A DNA stretch of 41,544 nucleotides from Muribaculaceae bacterium. Its GTDB lineage: Bacteria; Bacteroidota; Bacteroidia; Bacteroidales; Muribaculaceae. The position numbers and the translations under genes are program-made. Shown here one piece after another: positions 7,011 through 15,516 of the stretch (its first letter is position 1; every line of letters starts with the position of its first letter). A model generated the notes under the pieces. It had not been told where the DNA came from and made no database searches. It saw only the letters and a program-made list of their open reading frames with translations. The DNA lies in the NCBI GenBank assembly GCA_017451225.1, contig JAFSPZ010000009.1, positions 1-41,544 of the forward strand. Reading direction: 5' to 3'.

Positions 7011-8918
7011 TTATTTTATAAGGAAATGGCTGATGGGAGAGTAGCCTAGTTCTTTCATCAAAGTGTCCCAGTTGTGGGGTAATTCAATTTTGATAGTTGA
7101 ATAGCCGCCGCCGGGCATTGTCTGCAACTTGTTGCGTGAGTTGTCGCCTGTGATGAGGAATTGCGTCATGCCTTGCTGCATGGTTGGAATGGTCTCTATG
7201 TAATCTTCGGGAGTGTCGTACCACTCGGGGGTGGGTGTTGTCTGTGCTCCCTCGGTGCGTCGCAGGTGTCCTGTGTATTGGCGTATGTTGTGTGCGCCGC
7301 CGTCTTTTGCGCCGCCTGGATTGGCATAATAGTTGGCGAAGACACGTTCCCTTAGTGGACGGCGCGAAGCCTCAATTAGAGTTTGCTCTAAGTCGGCAGT
7401 TGAACGATAGACGGTAGCAAGTGTTCTAGCTACTGGTTCGGTCATCAGGATTGTCCGGTAAGTGAACTGCTTGCCGCTGCCGAGGGCAAACTGGCAACGC
7501 TCGCTGATGTCCCAAGCCAGCAGCTGCATGATTTTCTCGGCATCGGTGGTCGAAGGCGCCATATTGTTACCCCAAAGTAATGTGGATGCTGCTGTGATAG
7601 TGTTGTCGTTGATGTTATAGCCCTCGCGCACATGATAGGGTTGCCATCCCACACGCATGCATGCTTCTTCGTCTTCGGCCAAGCACCATGACATTGGGTA
7701 GCCAAAGGTGCCCATGCGGTCTTGTTTCACATAGTAGCCGCACAAGTTCATCAGCGCCAAGTTCATAAAACGGCCTATTGCCACGTTGGCAGCTTCGTTA
7801 ATCTCGCCCTGCCCGCTGTCGATGCCCAGTTGTCGTGCTACAGGACCGTTCAGCCAGCAATAGGGCACCCAAGCGTGGGTGCTGGCGAGAGTGCGGCGAA
7901 ATTCAGGTCCTCCCAGCGCTTTGGTCAAGGCAATAAGGATTGGCATGTATTCGGGCTTGCAGCCAGCCATAACACCGTTTACTGCCACGTGCCATGCAGT
8001 AGTGTTGCGGTGAGCTATGGGCAGTGTTGCCACAGTCTGGTCCCAACTGTATTCGGTAAAACGCAGCATTTCACTCACTTTCTCAAATGTGGGAGGAATA
8101 ATAGGCAGACCATCGCTCCACTTCATCTCGTTGAAGTAGGCATTCACTTCATCGAGTGTGCCAAAGAACACGTCGTCTCGTAGGTCGCCGTGGTTAGCGG
8201 CAAGGCCATTGTTTCGTTCTTCGGTTGTGATTGGCTTAGTGAGTGCGTCTACAATCTGTGGCCATAGTATTTCCTGTGTGTTCTTGATGAGAGTAGCTTC
8301 GTTGTCTAAAGCAAAAGCATTGGGATACTCGGCAACACGGAGCACTGGAACACCATTGTTAAGGGCTGTGTATCGGGCTTGGGCTGTGAAACTGGGAGCA
8401 GTGATGATTACCGATGGAGTGCCAATGTATTCGGCTGCAATGCATGATCCTGTCTCTTTGGGTGTGCATAGTCCACAACCGCCGTTACCCGAAATGACGG
8501 CATCAACGTGTAGGTCACGCAGGCGCTGCTGGAACTCGTCTTTCGCTCGACGTGTGATGCCTGGTGCAGGGTAGGGGCCAGCCGTTCCCACCTCGTCAAG
8601 CAACAGCACGTGGGCATCAGGATAGTTTTTCTCGATGAGACGCTTGATTTCGGGGTGTGTCACTCGGCTCATGAAACTCACACCTACCACAGCGATAGTC
8701 TTGCCCGATAGAGTATTGAGTCGTGGCGCCTGGTCAATAGGTTCCACTGTGCTTCGACCAACCGGTGATACCACCGCATAGCCTGCATTGCCTTTTGTTG
8801 CCGCCGATTTAGTGTCGGCACCAATATCACAGGTTTCGTCACACACCACACGGCCTTGTCCATACACTTGTCCAATAAAAAAAGTAAGTATGAACAATAA
8901 TAAAGAGAAATGCCTCAT
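7011..8918 (-). CDS. Exported UGSC-like two-domain protein, TGSC variant
   Basis: From ATG 8918 the product is 635 residues with a signal peptide (about 1-20). A TTG 15 nt upstream is also open but less likely. Residues about 70-225 resemble the UGSC (seleno)protein domain. GKTIAVVGVSFMS opens it, and GNGGCGLC with Cys148 and Cys151 precedes TGSC at 156-159. In the family the first residue of this motif is selenocysteine or cysteine; here it is Thr and no in-frame TGA is present. Residues about 265-635 (DGLPIIPPT, VNGVMAGCKPEYMP, LNGPVARQLGIDSG) resemble a separate family I know as a neighbour of UGSC proteins, so this looks like a natural fusion. Cys26 and Cys30 follow the signal peptide. 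It is the last gene of a three-gene unit. The reaction is unknown. Family recall is from memory. Confidence 0.7.
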   Translation of the reverse strand: MRHFSLLLFILTFFIGQVYGQGRVVCDETCDIGADTKSAATKGNAGYAVVSPVGRSTVEPIDQAPRLNTLSGKTIAVVGVSFMSRVTHPEIKRLIEKNYPDAHVLLLDEVGTAGPYPAPGITRRAKDEFQQRLRDLHVDAVISGNGGCGLCTPKETGSCIAAEYIGTPSVIITAPSFTAQARYTALNNGVPVLRVAEYPNAFALDNEATLIKNTQEILWPQIVDALTKPITTEERNNGLAANHGDLRDDVFFGTLDEVNAYFNEMKWSDGLPIIPPTFEKVSEMLRFTEYSWDQTVATLPIAHRNTTAWHVAVNGVMAGCKPEYMPILIALTKALGGPEFRRTLASTHAWVPYCWLNGPVARQLGIDSGQGEINEAANVAIGRFMNLALMNLCGYYVKQDRMGTFGYPMSWCLAEDEEACMRVGWQPYHVREGYNINDNTITAASTLLWGNNMAPSTTDAEKIMQLLAWDISERCQFALGSGKQFTYRTILMTEPVARTLATVYRSTADLEQTLIEASRRPLRERVFANYYANPGGAKDGGAHNIRQYTGHLRRTEGAQTTPTPEWYDTPEDYIETIPTMQQGMTQFLITGDNSRNKLQTMPGGGYSTIKIELPHNWDTLMKELGYSPISHFLIK

Positions 8919-8980
8919 ATTAAGGTGAATCAATAGAATGTTTGCTTTATGATTGCTGTCAAGGAATGTTGCCCTTGATT

Positions 8981-9730
8981 TTATCTTTGTTTGAAAATAA
9001 ATCGAGAGCGCACGCGGGGGACACCGTCGGCGTTTATGTCGAGGCGCACATTCATCGGGTCATTGTCGTCGATAGTGACAAGGGCCTCACTGTCGTAATA
9101 AGCTTCTTTGACAAAGGCGATTTCCATTCGCTCAATGAAATTCTGGGCGTGCCACTGCATGGGGAAAGTGTTGACCAAGTGCTCAAGATAGCGCACGGTG
9201 TTGACATGACCGTTGAAGTCGATGTCGGTGTAGCGGAAACGAAAGTTCTCGGAGCGTGTGGCCTCGAAAGGTCTGAGACGGCTTTGTGGCTCTATGGGGC
9301 AGGGGTGTCCGGTAACGTTTGCCGAAATGTAGCTGAGTTTGGATATGTCCACGCTCTCTCGTGTGTTGAGGTTTATCACAACCCAGATGGTGCGTGCGTA
9401 GCCTATCACGTTGCCGTCATTGTCGGCAATTTCCATGTTACGTTGCGAAAAGTGGCGGTTGTAATCTTCAATCCAAGTGGTGAGTGTGTACCACTCGTCA
9501 ACGCGAGGATAGCGTTTCATCTCGATGGTGACACGTGACAGCACCCATCCTTGACCGTCTTCGATTAGGCGGGCGTATCCCACGCCCCATGTGTTGGCAT
9601 GGTTGGTTGCAACTTCAATTATTCGGTTCATGAGCAGTGTTAATGGCATCTCGGCCTGTGGGTTACACTCTCCAGCCGAGAGGTAGAATGACTGCTTATA
9701 TTCTTTCAGGTTAGGGTTTGTTTCTATCAT
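8981..9730 (-). CDS. Acyl-ACP thioesterase (FatA/FatB-like)
   Basis: This enzyme hydrolyses acyl-acyl carrier protein to free fatty acid in the cytosol, releasing chains from fatty-acid synthesis. The 249 residues contain two hotdog domains. The N-terminal one includes LLMNRIIEVATNHANTWGVG (about 32-51) and the second has YTDIDFNGHVNTVRYLEH (about 167-184). The catalytic-type residues Asp171, Asn173 and His175 match the plant FatB pattern, and Glu209 in VKEAYYDS fits the acidic partner. Length is typical of bacterial members. Its ATG overlaps the TGA of the upstream gene as ATGA, implying translational coupling with an exported hydrolase-like protein. Such a pairing is not an obvious pathway. 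Confidence 0.92.
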   Translation of the reverse strand: MIETNPNLKEYKQSFYLSAGECNPQAEMPLTLLMNRIIEVATNHANTWGVGYARLIEDGQGWVLSRVTIEMKRYPRVDEWYTLTTWIEDYNRHFSQRNMEIADNDGNVIGYARTIWVVINLNTRESVDISKLSYISANVTGHPCPIEPQSRLRPFEATRSENFRFRYTDIDFNGHVNTVRYLEHLVNTFPMQWHAQNFIERMEIAFVKEAYYDSEALVTIDDNDPMNVRLDINADGVPRVRSRFIFKQR

Positions 9731-10707
9731 TTTATTCCGCAGTGTTTTTTGAGTTCTTTAGTAGTGCTGTGTTTCTTGCCGTTGAGGTCGTAGATGTATT
9801 GGTTGGTGTGCTTGGGTGGCATTTTCTTGGCGTTGTCGAATTTCTCGGGATTGGTTATGCGTGTGAAAACCACTCGTTGAATCTTGGTCTTGTCACAACG
9901 GCCAATGCTATAGCCCATCTCGGCGGGATTATCGCCAGGACCATTGCTGCTCCAATAAGTGACAAAGCCTTCATCATCAATTCCCATGAAGATTACGCTG
10001 TGCCCATGTTCCTGTAGGTCACTTTTTACACCGTTGTCGCCGATAATGGCTCCGCTGTCGTCGTCACGGTTCCAGAAAATTTTCATAAAGTCGCCTGGTA
10101 CAGCTTGAGTCCAGATGGGATGGTTGCGCCACTCGTCGTCGCTGAGGTAACGCTCATCGGGCGATTCTTTGCAGGCTACTGTCTTTGCTCCACGATAGGC
10201 AGTGAAGTTAAAACCTGCCTTGAGTTCGTGAATGGTTACTGCTACAGCTGGCCCATTGCCGTTCATGCGTCCCCAAAAGCCCTCACCGTCGCTTTGGTAG
10301 TAGCCTTGAGGATTCATGTTGTCGACAATTCCAACAAACGGTTTCATTGACAGCCATGCCTCACGTGAGATTTTGTGTTCTTTGTCCCACATGAGTAGTG
10401 CCTTGATTAGAACCGAATAGGTAGCACTTGAGCAGAACGATGGTTGAGCTAGTTCTTGATGAAACACTGGCCTTTGGTCGGCAAGAGTCATCTGATAGGC
10501 CTGATGCAATCCTTTCCAAGCGGTTTTCTTAAAGGTGTCGTTAGGTCTCGCACCTGTATAGTAGCCTCCATTATGGGGAAATGAGTCGATAGCAGCAAGC
10601 ACACATTGCTGCCATTCTTGGTTGACTTTATTGTCATCGCCAGCAGATGCCACTACCGGGAAAGTAAGCATTAAAGCCAATGCTATAATGTTTCTGATAA
10701 TCTTCAT
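9727..10707 (-). CDS. Exported papain-fold-like cysteine hydrolase (predicted)
   Basis: From ATG 10707 the 326-residue product has a signal peptide with a clean cleavage site (VVASA-G, about residue 22). The mature part is compatible with an NlpC/P60, CHAP or papain-type fold. Cys92 sits at the start of a predicted helix (PSFCSSATYSVLIKAL), and His236 occurs in EHGHSVIFMG at the start of a strand. Polar residues follow in YWSSNGPG (Asn255). This Cys-His-polar order fits that superfamily, but I cannot name the family or the substrate. Peptidoglycan or a small amide is possible. It is the first gene of the unit 10707-7011, preceded by a well-formed promoter. Confidence 0.6.
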   Translation of the reverse strand: MKIIRNIIALALMLTFPVVASAGDDNKVNQEWQQCVLAAIDSFPHNGGYYTGARPNDTFKKTAWKGLHQAYQMTLADQRPVFHQELAQPSFCSSATYSVLIKALLMWDKEHKISREAWLSMKPFVGIVDNMNPQGYYQSDGEGFWGRMNGNGPAVAVTIHELKAGFNFTAYRGAKTVACKESPDERYLSDDEWRNHPIWTQAVPGDFMKIFWNRDDDSGAIIGDNGVKSDLQEHGHSVIFMGIDDEGFVTYWSSNGPGDNPAEMGYSIGRCDKTKIQRVVFTRITNPEKFDNAKKMPPKHTNQYIYDLNGKKHSTTKELKKHCGIK

Positions 10708-10733
10708 GAGAATAATGTTTTTTAAAACCGCTC

Positions 10734-10765
10734 CAAAAGTAGTGAAAAAAACACAAAGCGACAAA
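10734..10765 (-). promoter_or_regulatory. Promoter of the hydrolase-thioesterase-UGSC unit
   Basis: On the minus strand, -33 TTTG (10765-10762), a 20-nt spacer, and TACTTTTG (10741-10734), a perfect -7 box. The ATG at 10707 is about 20 nt beyond the expected start site. Confidence 0.65.
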
Positions 10766-10877
10766 TTTCATATCCTAAATACTGAATATTCCAATCTTCC
10801 TGCAAGTAATTTAGAACAGACTGTTATTTGTGTGACAAAAAATACAGATCTAGTCGCAAAAAGCCGAAAATTTTCAT

Positions 10878-10885
10878 TATCTTTG
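10878..10885 (+). promoter_or_regulatory. -7 box upstream of the small membrane protein gene
   Basis: TATCTTTG is an exact TAnnTTTG match, with ATG 10913 about 20 nt past the expected start site. A good -33 element is not evident. Confidence 0.5.
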
Positions 10886-10912
10886 CAATCTTAACAAATT
10901 AATTATACGTTA

Positions 10913-11095
10913 ATGGACTCACTAATAAGTTTCGCTAAGGATAATTTTGAGATTATTACCTTGTTGTTCGGCTTGCTGAGCGTAATAATTGCTGTTTTCT
11001 CGCTGATTCATGAGATTAATGTCAAGAAACGCAAGAAAGCAAAGAAGAAAGAGTCTTCGGTCGAAGAATTACAAGCGAATGATGCTGAAAAATGA
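10913..11095 (+). CDS. Small single-pass membrane protein
   Basis: The 60-residue product has one strongly hydrophobic segment (about 14-33, IITLLFGLLSVIIAVFSLI), then a basic stretch (KKRKKAKKKE) and an acidic tail. By the positive-inside rule the basic C-terminus should face the cytosol. I do not recognise a family. It is preceded by a good -7 box and followed 45 nt later by the DUF169 gene on the same strand, so it probably heads that transcript. Its small size makes the call less certain, but promoter and composition support a real gene. Confidence 0.6.
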   Translation: MDSLISFAKDNFEIITLLFGLLSVIIAVFSLIHEINVKKRKKAKKKESSVEELQANDAEK

Positions 11096-11140
11096 TTGTG
11101 AGTGAGCATTTTAAAGAATTGGTCTAGAATAATACAAGAA

Positions 11141-11863
11141 ATGATGATATCCCCCATTGAATTTACTCAAAAGCTTCGTGCTTATTTTGGCGAGAATATG
11201 GAGCCGCCATTAGCGTTCTGGCGAAGCAACAAGCCTATTGCCGAAACCGAAAAGACGGGCGGTTGTTTCTTCAAGGGTTTGCAGGAGGCACGTCAAGGAC
11301 AGCCTTTGACTCTGACGGCTGATAACGTGGGCTGTGGTGGAGGCAAGTTCTATCTTGGATTCACCGAGATGCCTGAGTATGTGCCCAAATTTGTCTCTCT
11401 GAAAGAGCGATACAAACGCACTCCCGACGATGTGGAGTCGTTCATCGTGAATAAGAATGTACAGCGCACTTCGTATAAGTGTTTGAATTTTATTCGTATA
11501 GATAAAATGAAATCATTGAATGGCATTGAAGGGCTTTTGTTTTTTGCCGAACCCGATGTGCTCTCGGGGTTGTGTGGATGGGCATTCTATGACAACAACG
11601 ATGACGATGCTGTAGTCACTCGGTTTGGCTCAGGATGCAGCGCCATGATAACAAGTGTCTTCAATGAGAACATGTGTGGTGGTAGCAGCTGTTTCCTAGG
11701 TTTGTTTGATCCTTCGGTGCGAGTTCATGTGGGGGCCAACGAGCTTGGATTTTCTATTCCATCAAGCCGCCTCGGCTCAATGCTGGAAACTATCGACTCT
11801 TGCTTCCTAAACGACTCTCCGGCATGGAATAGAGTGAAGGACAGAATTAATGACGAAAAATAA
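11141..11863 (+). CDS. DUF169 family protein (COG2043)
   Basis: This predicted cytosolic protein has about 240 residues. It matches the DUF169/COG2043 family, which has conserved cysteines and an undetermined role. Landmarks are the PPLAFW segment after the first helix, the Cys in GGCFFKGLQEARQG, the NVGCGGGKFYLGF motif, and FGSGCSAMI with LFDPSVR in the second half. Homologues as I remember them start at the MMISPIEF segment, so I use ATG 11141. A GTG at 11102 would add 13 residues and cannot be excluded. It lies between the small membrane protein and an outer-membrane porin (23-nt gap), probably in one transcript. Confidence 0.8.
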   Translation: MMISPIEFTQKLRAYFGENMEPPLAFWRSNKPIAETEKTGGCFFKGLQEARQGQPLTLTADNVGCGGGKFYLGFTEMPEYVPKFVSLKERYKRTPDDVESFIVNKNVQRTSYKCLNFIRIDKMKSLNGIEGLLFFAEPDVLSGLCGWAFYDNNDDDAVVTRFGSGCSAMITSVFNENMCGGSSCFLGLFDPSVRVHVGANELGFSIPSSRLGSMLETIDSCFLNDSPAWNRVKDRINDEK

Positions 11864-11886
11864 TTTTAACCATAAACTTATTGCTT

Positions 11887-13047
11887 ATGAACCGTATACT
11901 ATTAACATTATTGGCTGTATTGTTGCTATGTCCCACTATTGCCGCTATGGAGGTTGAGGCGGGGGATACAACGGCAATTCCTCCTCCCCCGAAAGAGAAG
12001 ACACCAATTTTCACTAAGCCCAAATTCAGCGGCTTTGCCATGGCGTCCTATCAAGCTACTTTCCAAAAGACGGGAAACACCAATTCGTTTGACATCCGGC
12101 TTGTGCGAGCTTCTATAGAGGGTCGCATTCTTAACGACTTCTACTACAAGATTCAAGGCCAAATCAATGGCAATACAACTACTTTGGGCAGCAGCCCAAG
12201 GCTGGTGGACTATTTCATGGAGTGGCAGAAGTTAGAATTCCTCAAGATAAAATTAGGACAGTTCAAGCGTCCTTTTACTTTTGAGAATCCAATGAACCCT
12301 ATAGACCAGGGGTTTATGTCCTATTCTCAGCCAGTTTCTAAACTGTCGGGATTCAGCGACCGCACAGGCGAGCATGCGAGCAATGGCCGCGACATTGGTG
12401 TTCAGCTTCAAGGCGACTTTCTTAAGAATAGCAGCGGCCGCAATCTGCTTCACTATCAGGTGGGTGTGTTCAACGGCCAGGGTATTAATGTGAAAGACGT
12501 GGATAATAAGAAGGATATCATAGGCGGTATATGGGTGATGCCCATCTCTGGTATGCGCATCGGTGCATTTGGTTGGGAAGGCTCCTATGCCCGCAAGAGC
12601 GGCAGTGAGATGGTGAGACTGAACAAGCATCGATATGCTTTGAGTGCCGAGTACAAGAAAGACGACCTGCAACTCCGTGCCGAGTATATCCATTCTACAG
12701 GAAAGGGTTTTGCTACTACCTATCAGAAGATTGACAATGCAGGCGACCTCACCATAAAGACCTATACCGATAAAGACGGCAACGAAATAGCCAACGACAA
12801 AGCCGATGGTTTTTATGCCTTGGCTATTGTTCCCATTTTGCCAGGCAAACTCATGGCAAAGGCTCGCTACGACCTTTATCGCCCAACTGCAACATGGGGA
12901 CTGGCCAAGACCAATTATGAGGTGGGTATCAACTTCCGATTCTGCAAATATTTGGAGGTGCAGACCGAATATGCATTCACCAATGACCGTTCGCTCGAAA
13001 ATCACAATTACAGCAGCGTTTTTGTTCAGTTGAGCATAAGATACTAA
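11887..13047 (+). CDS. OprO/OprP-like outer-membrane porin
   Basis: From ATG 11887 the 386-residue protein has a signal peptide (MNRILLTLLAVLLLCPTIAA). Its beta-barrel sequence is typical of the Porin_O_P family: alternating polar and hydrophobic strands, LGQFKRPFTFENP (about 117-129), RDIGVQLQGDF and a terminal strand ending in aromatic-rich SVFVQLSIRY. A C-terminal aromatic residue is the usual signal for barrel assembly. Family members are anion- or phosphate-selective trimers, but selectivity cannot be read here. The next gene, a DcuB-type transporter, starts 25 nt later, so the pair may move dicarboxylates across both membranes; that link is inference. Confidence 0.88.
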   Translation: MNRILLTLLAVLLLCPTIAAMEVEAGDTTAIPPPPKEKTPIFTKPKFSGFAMASYQATFQKTGNTNSFDIRLVRASIEGRILNDFYYKIQGQINGNTTTLGSSPRLVDYFMEWQKLEFLKIKLGQFKRPFTFENPMNPIDQGFMSYSQPVSKLSGFSDRTGEHASNGRDIGVQLQGDFLKNSSGRNLLHYQVGVFNGQGINVKDVDNKKDIIGGIWVMPISGMRIGAFGWEGSYARKSGSEMVRLNKHRYALSAEYKKDDLQLRAEYIHSTGKGFATTYQKIDNAGDLTIKTYTDKDGNEIANDKADGFYALAIVPILPGKLMAKARYDLYRPTATWGLAKTNYEVGINFRFCKYLEVQTEYAFTNDRSLENHNYSSVFVQLSIRY

Positions 13048-13072
13048 TTAACAACTAAATACTTTTGAATTT

Positions 13073-14536
13073 ATGTCATTAATAATGATTTTACAGCTCT
13101 GCATCGTTCTTGCAGCGCTTTGGCTAGGCTCAAGATATGGAAGCCTGGCGTTGGGAGCCATTTCGGGTATTGGATTGGCAATTCTCGTTTTTGGCTTCGG
13201 CATGGAGCCGGGGAGCCCTCCCACCGATGTTATTTACATTATCATTGCCGCTGTAACCTGTGCCGGCATCATGCAGGCGTCGGGTGGCATGGACTGGCTC
13301 ATCCAGCTTGCCGAGAAACTTTTGCGTAAGCATCCAGCCCGCATCACATTCTTAGCTCCATTGTGTACTTTCTTCCTTACAGTGCTTGTGGGTACTGGAC
13401 ACGTTGTTTACACTTTGATGCCCATCATCTGCGACATCTCGTTGAAGAAAGGTATTCGCCCTGAGCGTCCTTGTGGTATCGCCAGCATCGCTTCGCAGAT
13501 TGGTATCACTTGTTCACCCATTGCGGCCGCTGTTGTAGCATTCATCACAATTTCGGGCGCCAATGACTATGCAATCACCATCCCCAAGGTCCTCATGGTC
13601 ACTTTCCCTGCCTGTATTTTGGGAATCGTAATGGCTTCGATAGCATCTTACCGTCGTGGCAAAGACCTAGACAAGGACCCCGAGTTCCAGAAAAAAATCG
13701 CTGACCCTGTTCAGCGTGAGTATATCTATGGCAGCACAGCAACCACTCTCGACAAGAAAATCGCTCCCGAGAGCAAGCGTGCCGTGTATATCTTCTTTGG
13801 TGCCCTGCTTGTGATTGTGTTCTTTGCTATCTTTCAGGATCTGCTGCCAGCCTATGAAACTGTCAAAGCTTTGAAGGACGCACCGACAATAGAGCTAATA
13901 GGCTCGCGTGTCACCGTCACAGCCGAGGAACTCGCCAAGCTTGGACATAATGTAGAAGGATATACACATACAGCCATCATCCCGTTGAAGATGAATATTG
14001 TAATCCAGATTGTCATGATTTCGGCTGCGGCACTAATGATTATCTTCTGCAAAGCTTCTCCCAAGAAGGCTGTTTCGGGTCCAGTGTGGCAAAGCGGTAT
14101 GGTTGCCGTTGTCGCCATCTATGGAATCGCCTGGCTAGCCGACACCTATTTCGCCAACTACCTTGCCGACATCCAGAACATGCTCGCCGGCATGGTTGAG
14201 AAGTACCCGTGGTCAATAGCCTTTGCTTTCTTTCTCGTCTCGGTGCTTGTCAACTCACAAGGAGCCGTGGTTGTGGCGATGCTGCCTCTTGCCTACAAAC
14301 TAGGAATCGACGGCTGGGTATTGCTTGGTGTCTTCCCTTCGGTTTATGGATACTTTTTCATTCCAAATTATCCTTCCGACATTGCTACCGTGAACTTCGA
14401 CCGCACTGGCACAACTGTTATTGGCAAATACCTGCTTAATCACTCGTTCATGATGCCTGGCCTGGTTCATACCTTTGTCGCCAGTGTCTCGGGCTACCTT
14501 ATTGCTTATATGTTCCACACAATGGGTGTCATTTAA
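13073..14536 (+). CDS. Anaerobic C4-dicarboxylate transporter, DcuA/DcuB family
   Basis: This is an inner-membrane carrier that exchanges or takes up fumarate, malate, aspartate and succinate under anaerobic conditions. The 487 residues have about 10-12 hydrophobic segments. Family landmarks are GSRYGSLALGAISGIGLAILVFGFG-type early helices (about 19-43), the conserved LVGTGHVVYTLMPIICDI region (about 103-120), and RPERPCGIASIASQIGITCSPIAAAV. The C-terminal half includes FIPNYPSDIATVNFDRTGTT. A soluble loop around 195-285 is present. Succinate and fumarate metabolism is central in Bacteroidales, so export of succinate or import of aspartate is plausible. A strong terminator follows, closing the 10913-14536 cluster. 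Confidence 0.94.
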   Translation: MSLIMILQLCIVLAALWLGSRYGSLALGAISGIGLAILVFGFGMEPGSPPTDVIYIIIAAVTCAGIMQASGGMDWLIQLAEKLLRKHPARITFLAPLCTFFLTVLVGTGHVVYTLMPIICDISLKKGIRPERPCGIASIASQIGITCSPIAAAVVAFITISGANDYAITIPKVLMVTFPACILGIVMASIASYRRGKDLDKDPEFQKKIADPVQREYIYGSTATTLDKKIAPESKRAVYIFFGALLVIVFFAIFQDLLPAYETVKALKDAPTIELIGSRVTVTAEELAKLGHNVEGYTHTAIIPLKMNIVIQIVMISAAALMIIFCKASPKKAVSGPVWQSGMVAVVAIYGIAWLADTYFANYLADIQNMLAGMVEKYPWSIAFAFFLVSVLVNSQGAVVVAMLPLAYKLGIDGWVLLGVFPSVYGYFFIPNYPSDIATVNFDRTGTTVIGKYLLNHSFMMPGLVHTFVASVSGYLIAYMFHTMGVI

Positions 14537-14559
14537 CCCATTCGGGGCTAAATACTAAA

Positions 14560-14598
14560 AAAATCGGCTAGATGACATTGAGTCGCCTAGCCGATTTT
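14560..14598 (+). terminator. Terminator after the DcuB-family gene
   Basis: AAAATCGGCTAG (14560-14571) and CTAGCCGATTTT (14587-14598) form a perfect 12-bp stem with a 15-nt loop, followed by a T-rich stretch. Confidence 0.8.
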
Positions 14599-14680
14599 GT
14601 TTCTGTGGTCCTTAAAACTTAATTATAGTTTATTTTTATAAATAAAATATTTAATATAACCTTGTGTTGGGAAAAAGTAC

Positions 14681-14688
14681 TACCTTTG
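14681..14688 (+). promoter_or_regulatory. -7 box of the PHP-LptF/G-ribBA operon
   Basis: TACCTTTG is an exact TAnnTTTG match. The first gene of the operon starts at 14730, about 35 nt after the expected start site. Confidence 0.55.
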
Positions 14689-14729
14689 TGGTCGTTTTGT
14701 AAGAAACTGTTATTATTGAGCTAAAAACT

Positions 14730-15482
14730 ATGTTTAATATATTCAAGAAGAAATCACGAGAAGAAGCTAAGCTGTTCTATCACACCGATGTTCACAGCCA
14801 CATTCTTCCTGGTGTAGACCACGGCTCGGAAGATGTGGGCGAGTCGCTTGAGATGCTTCGCGCCGAAATCGCCATGGGAATCACGCACGTGATGTGCACG
14901 TCGCACGTTACTGCCGAGACTTTTGAAAACACACCTGAGTCTCTCACCGCTGCCTATGAGCTGTTGCAGAAAGCCGTTGACGAGGAGGGGCTACCCATCA
15001 AGATTTATGCCTCGGCCGAATATCGAATCGACGAATATTGGACAAAAGAATATGAGGCAGGACATATCCTGCCCATGCCAGGCAAGCGCATCTTGCTTGA
15101 GAACTCCTTTGCCCAGGAGCTGATAGGCATCGACAACATGATGTTTGACCTTCAGGTAAAAGGCTATCGTCCCATTCTTGCTCATCCTGAACGCTATCGT
15201 TACTATTACGGCCGCAAGGAGCGCTACAAGGCTCTGCACAGTGCAAGCGTGAAGTTCCAGGTGAACATCCTCTCGCTTGCAGGCTACTTTGGAAGCGGTG
15301 CCCGCGAAACTGCTGTGTGGCTCATCCAGAACAACCTGTGCGACATGCTCGGAAGCGACATGCACAACATGGAGCATGCCCAAATAATCATGGACTACAT
15401 TGGCAGTAAAGACTGGCGTAAGTTGTGTGAGAAATACGACTTGCCTCACCGCATTGTCAATGACCGTGAGTTCGAACTCTGA
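14730..15482 (+). CDS. PHP-domain CpsB/YwqE-type tyrosine phosphatase
   Basis: The family consists of manganese-dependent phosphotyrosine phosphatases with a PHP fold that act on tyrosine kinases controlling polysaccharide export. The 250 residues match the usual size. Metal ligands are visible as D20-V-H22-S-H24 in HTDVHSHILPGVDHGSED, then AHPERYRYY in the middle and LGSDMHN near the C-terminus. The usual DDG after the first histidines reads DHG here (Asp30-His31), a small deviation. No tyrosine kinase or capsule gene is nearby. Instead it heads an operon with an LptF/G permease 34 nt downstream, hinting at an envelope role. Confidence 0.88.
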   Translation: MFNIFKKKSREEAKLFYHTDVHSHILPGVDHGSEDVGESLEMLRAEIAMGITHVMCTSHVTAETFENTPESLTAAYELLQKAVDEEGLPIKIYASAEYRIDEYWTKEYEAGHILPMPGKRILLENSFAQELIGIDNMMFDLQVKGYRPILAHPERYRYYYGRKERYKALHSASVKFQVNILSLAGYFGSGARETAVWLIQNNLCDMLGSDMHNMEHAQIIMDYIGSKDWRKLCEKYDLPHRIVNDREFEL

Positions 15483-15516
15483 TAATCTAATCGTTAGTTA
15501 GGGTATAATAGCTGCT

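Noticed and set aside
7011-8918. Selenocysteine in the UGSC-like protein
   Set aside because: The motif position is encoded as Thr and there is no in-frame TGA.
14600-14729. FMN riboswitch for the operon containing ribBA
   Set aside because: The leader is short and AT-rich and shows none of the conserved FMN-aptamer blocks.
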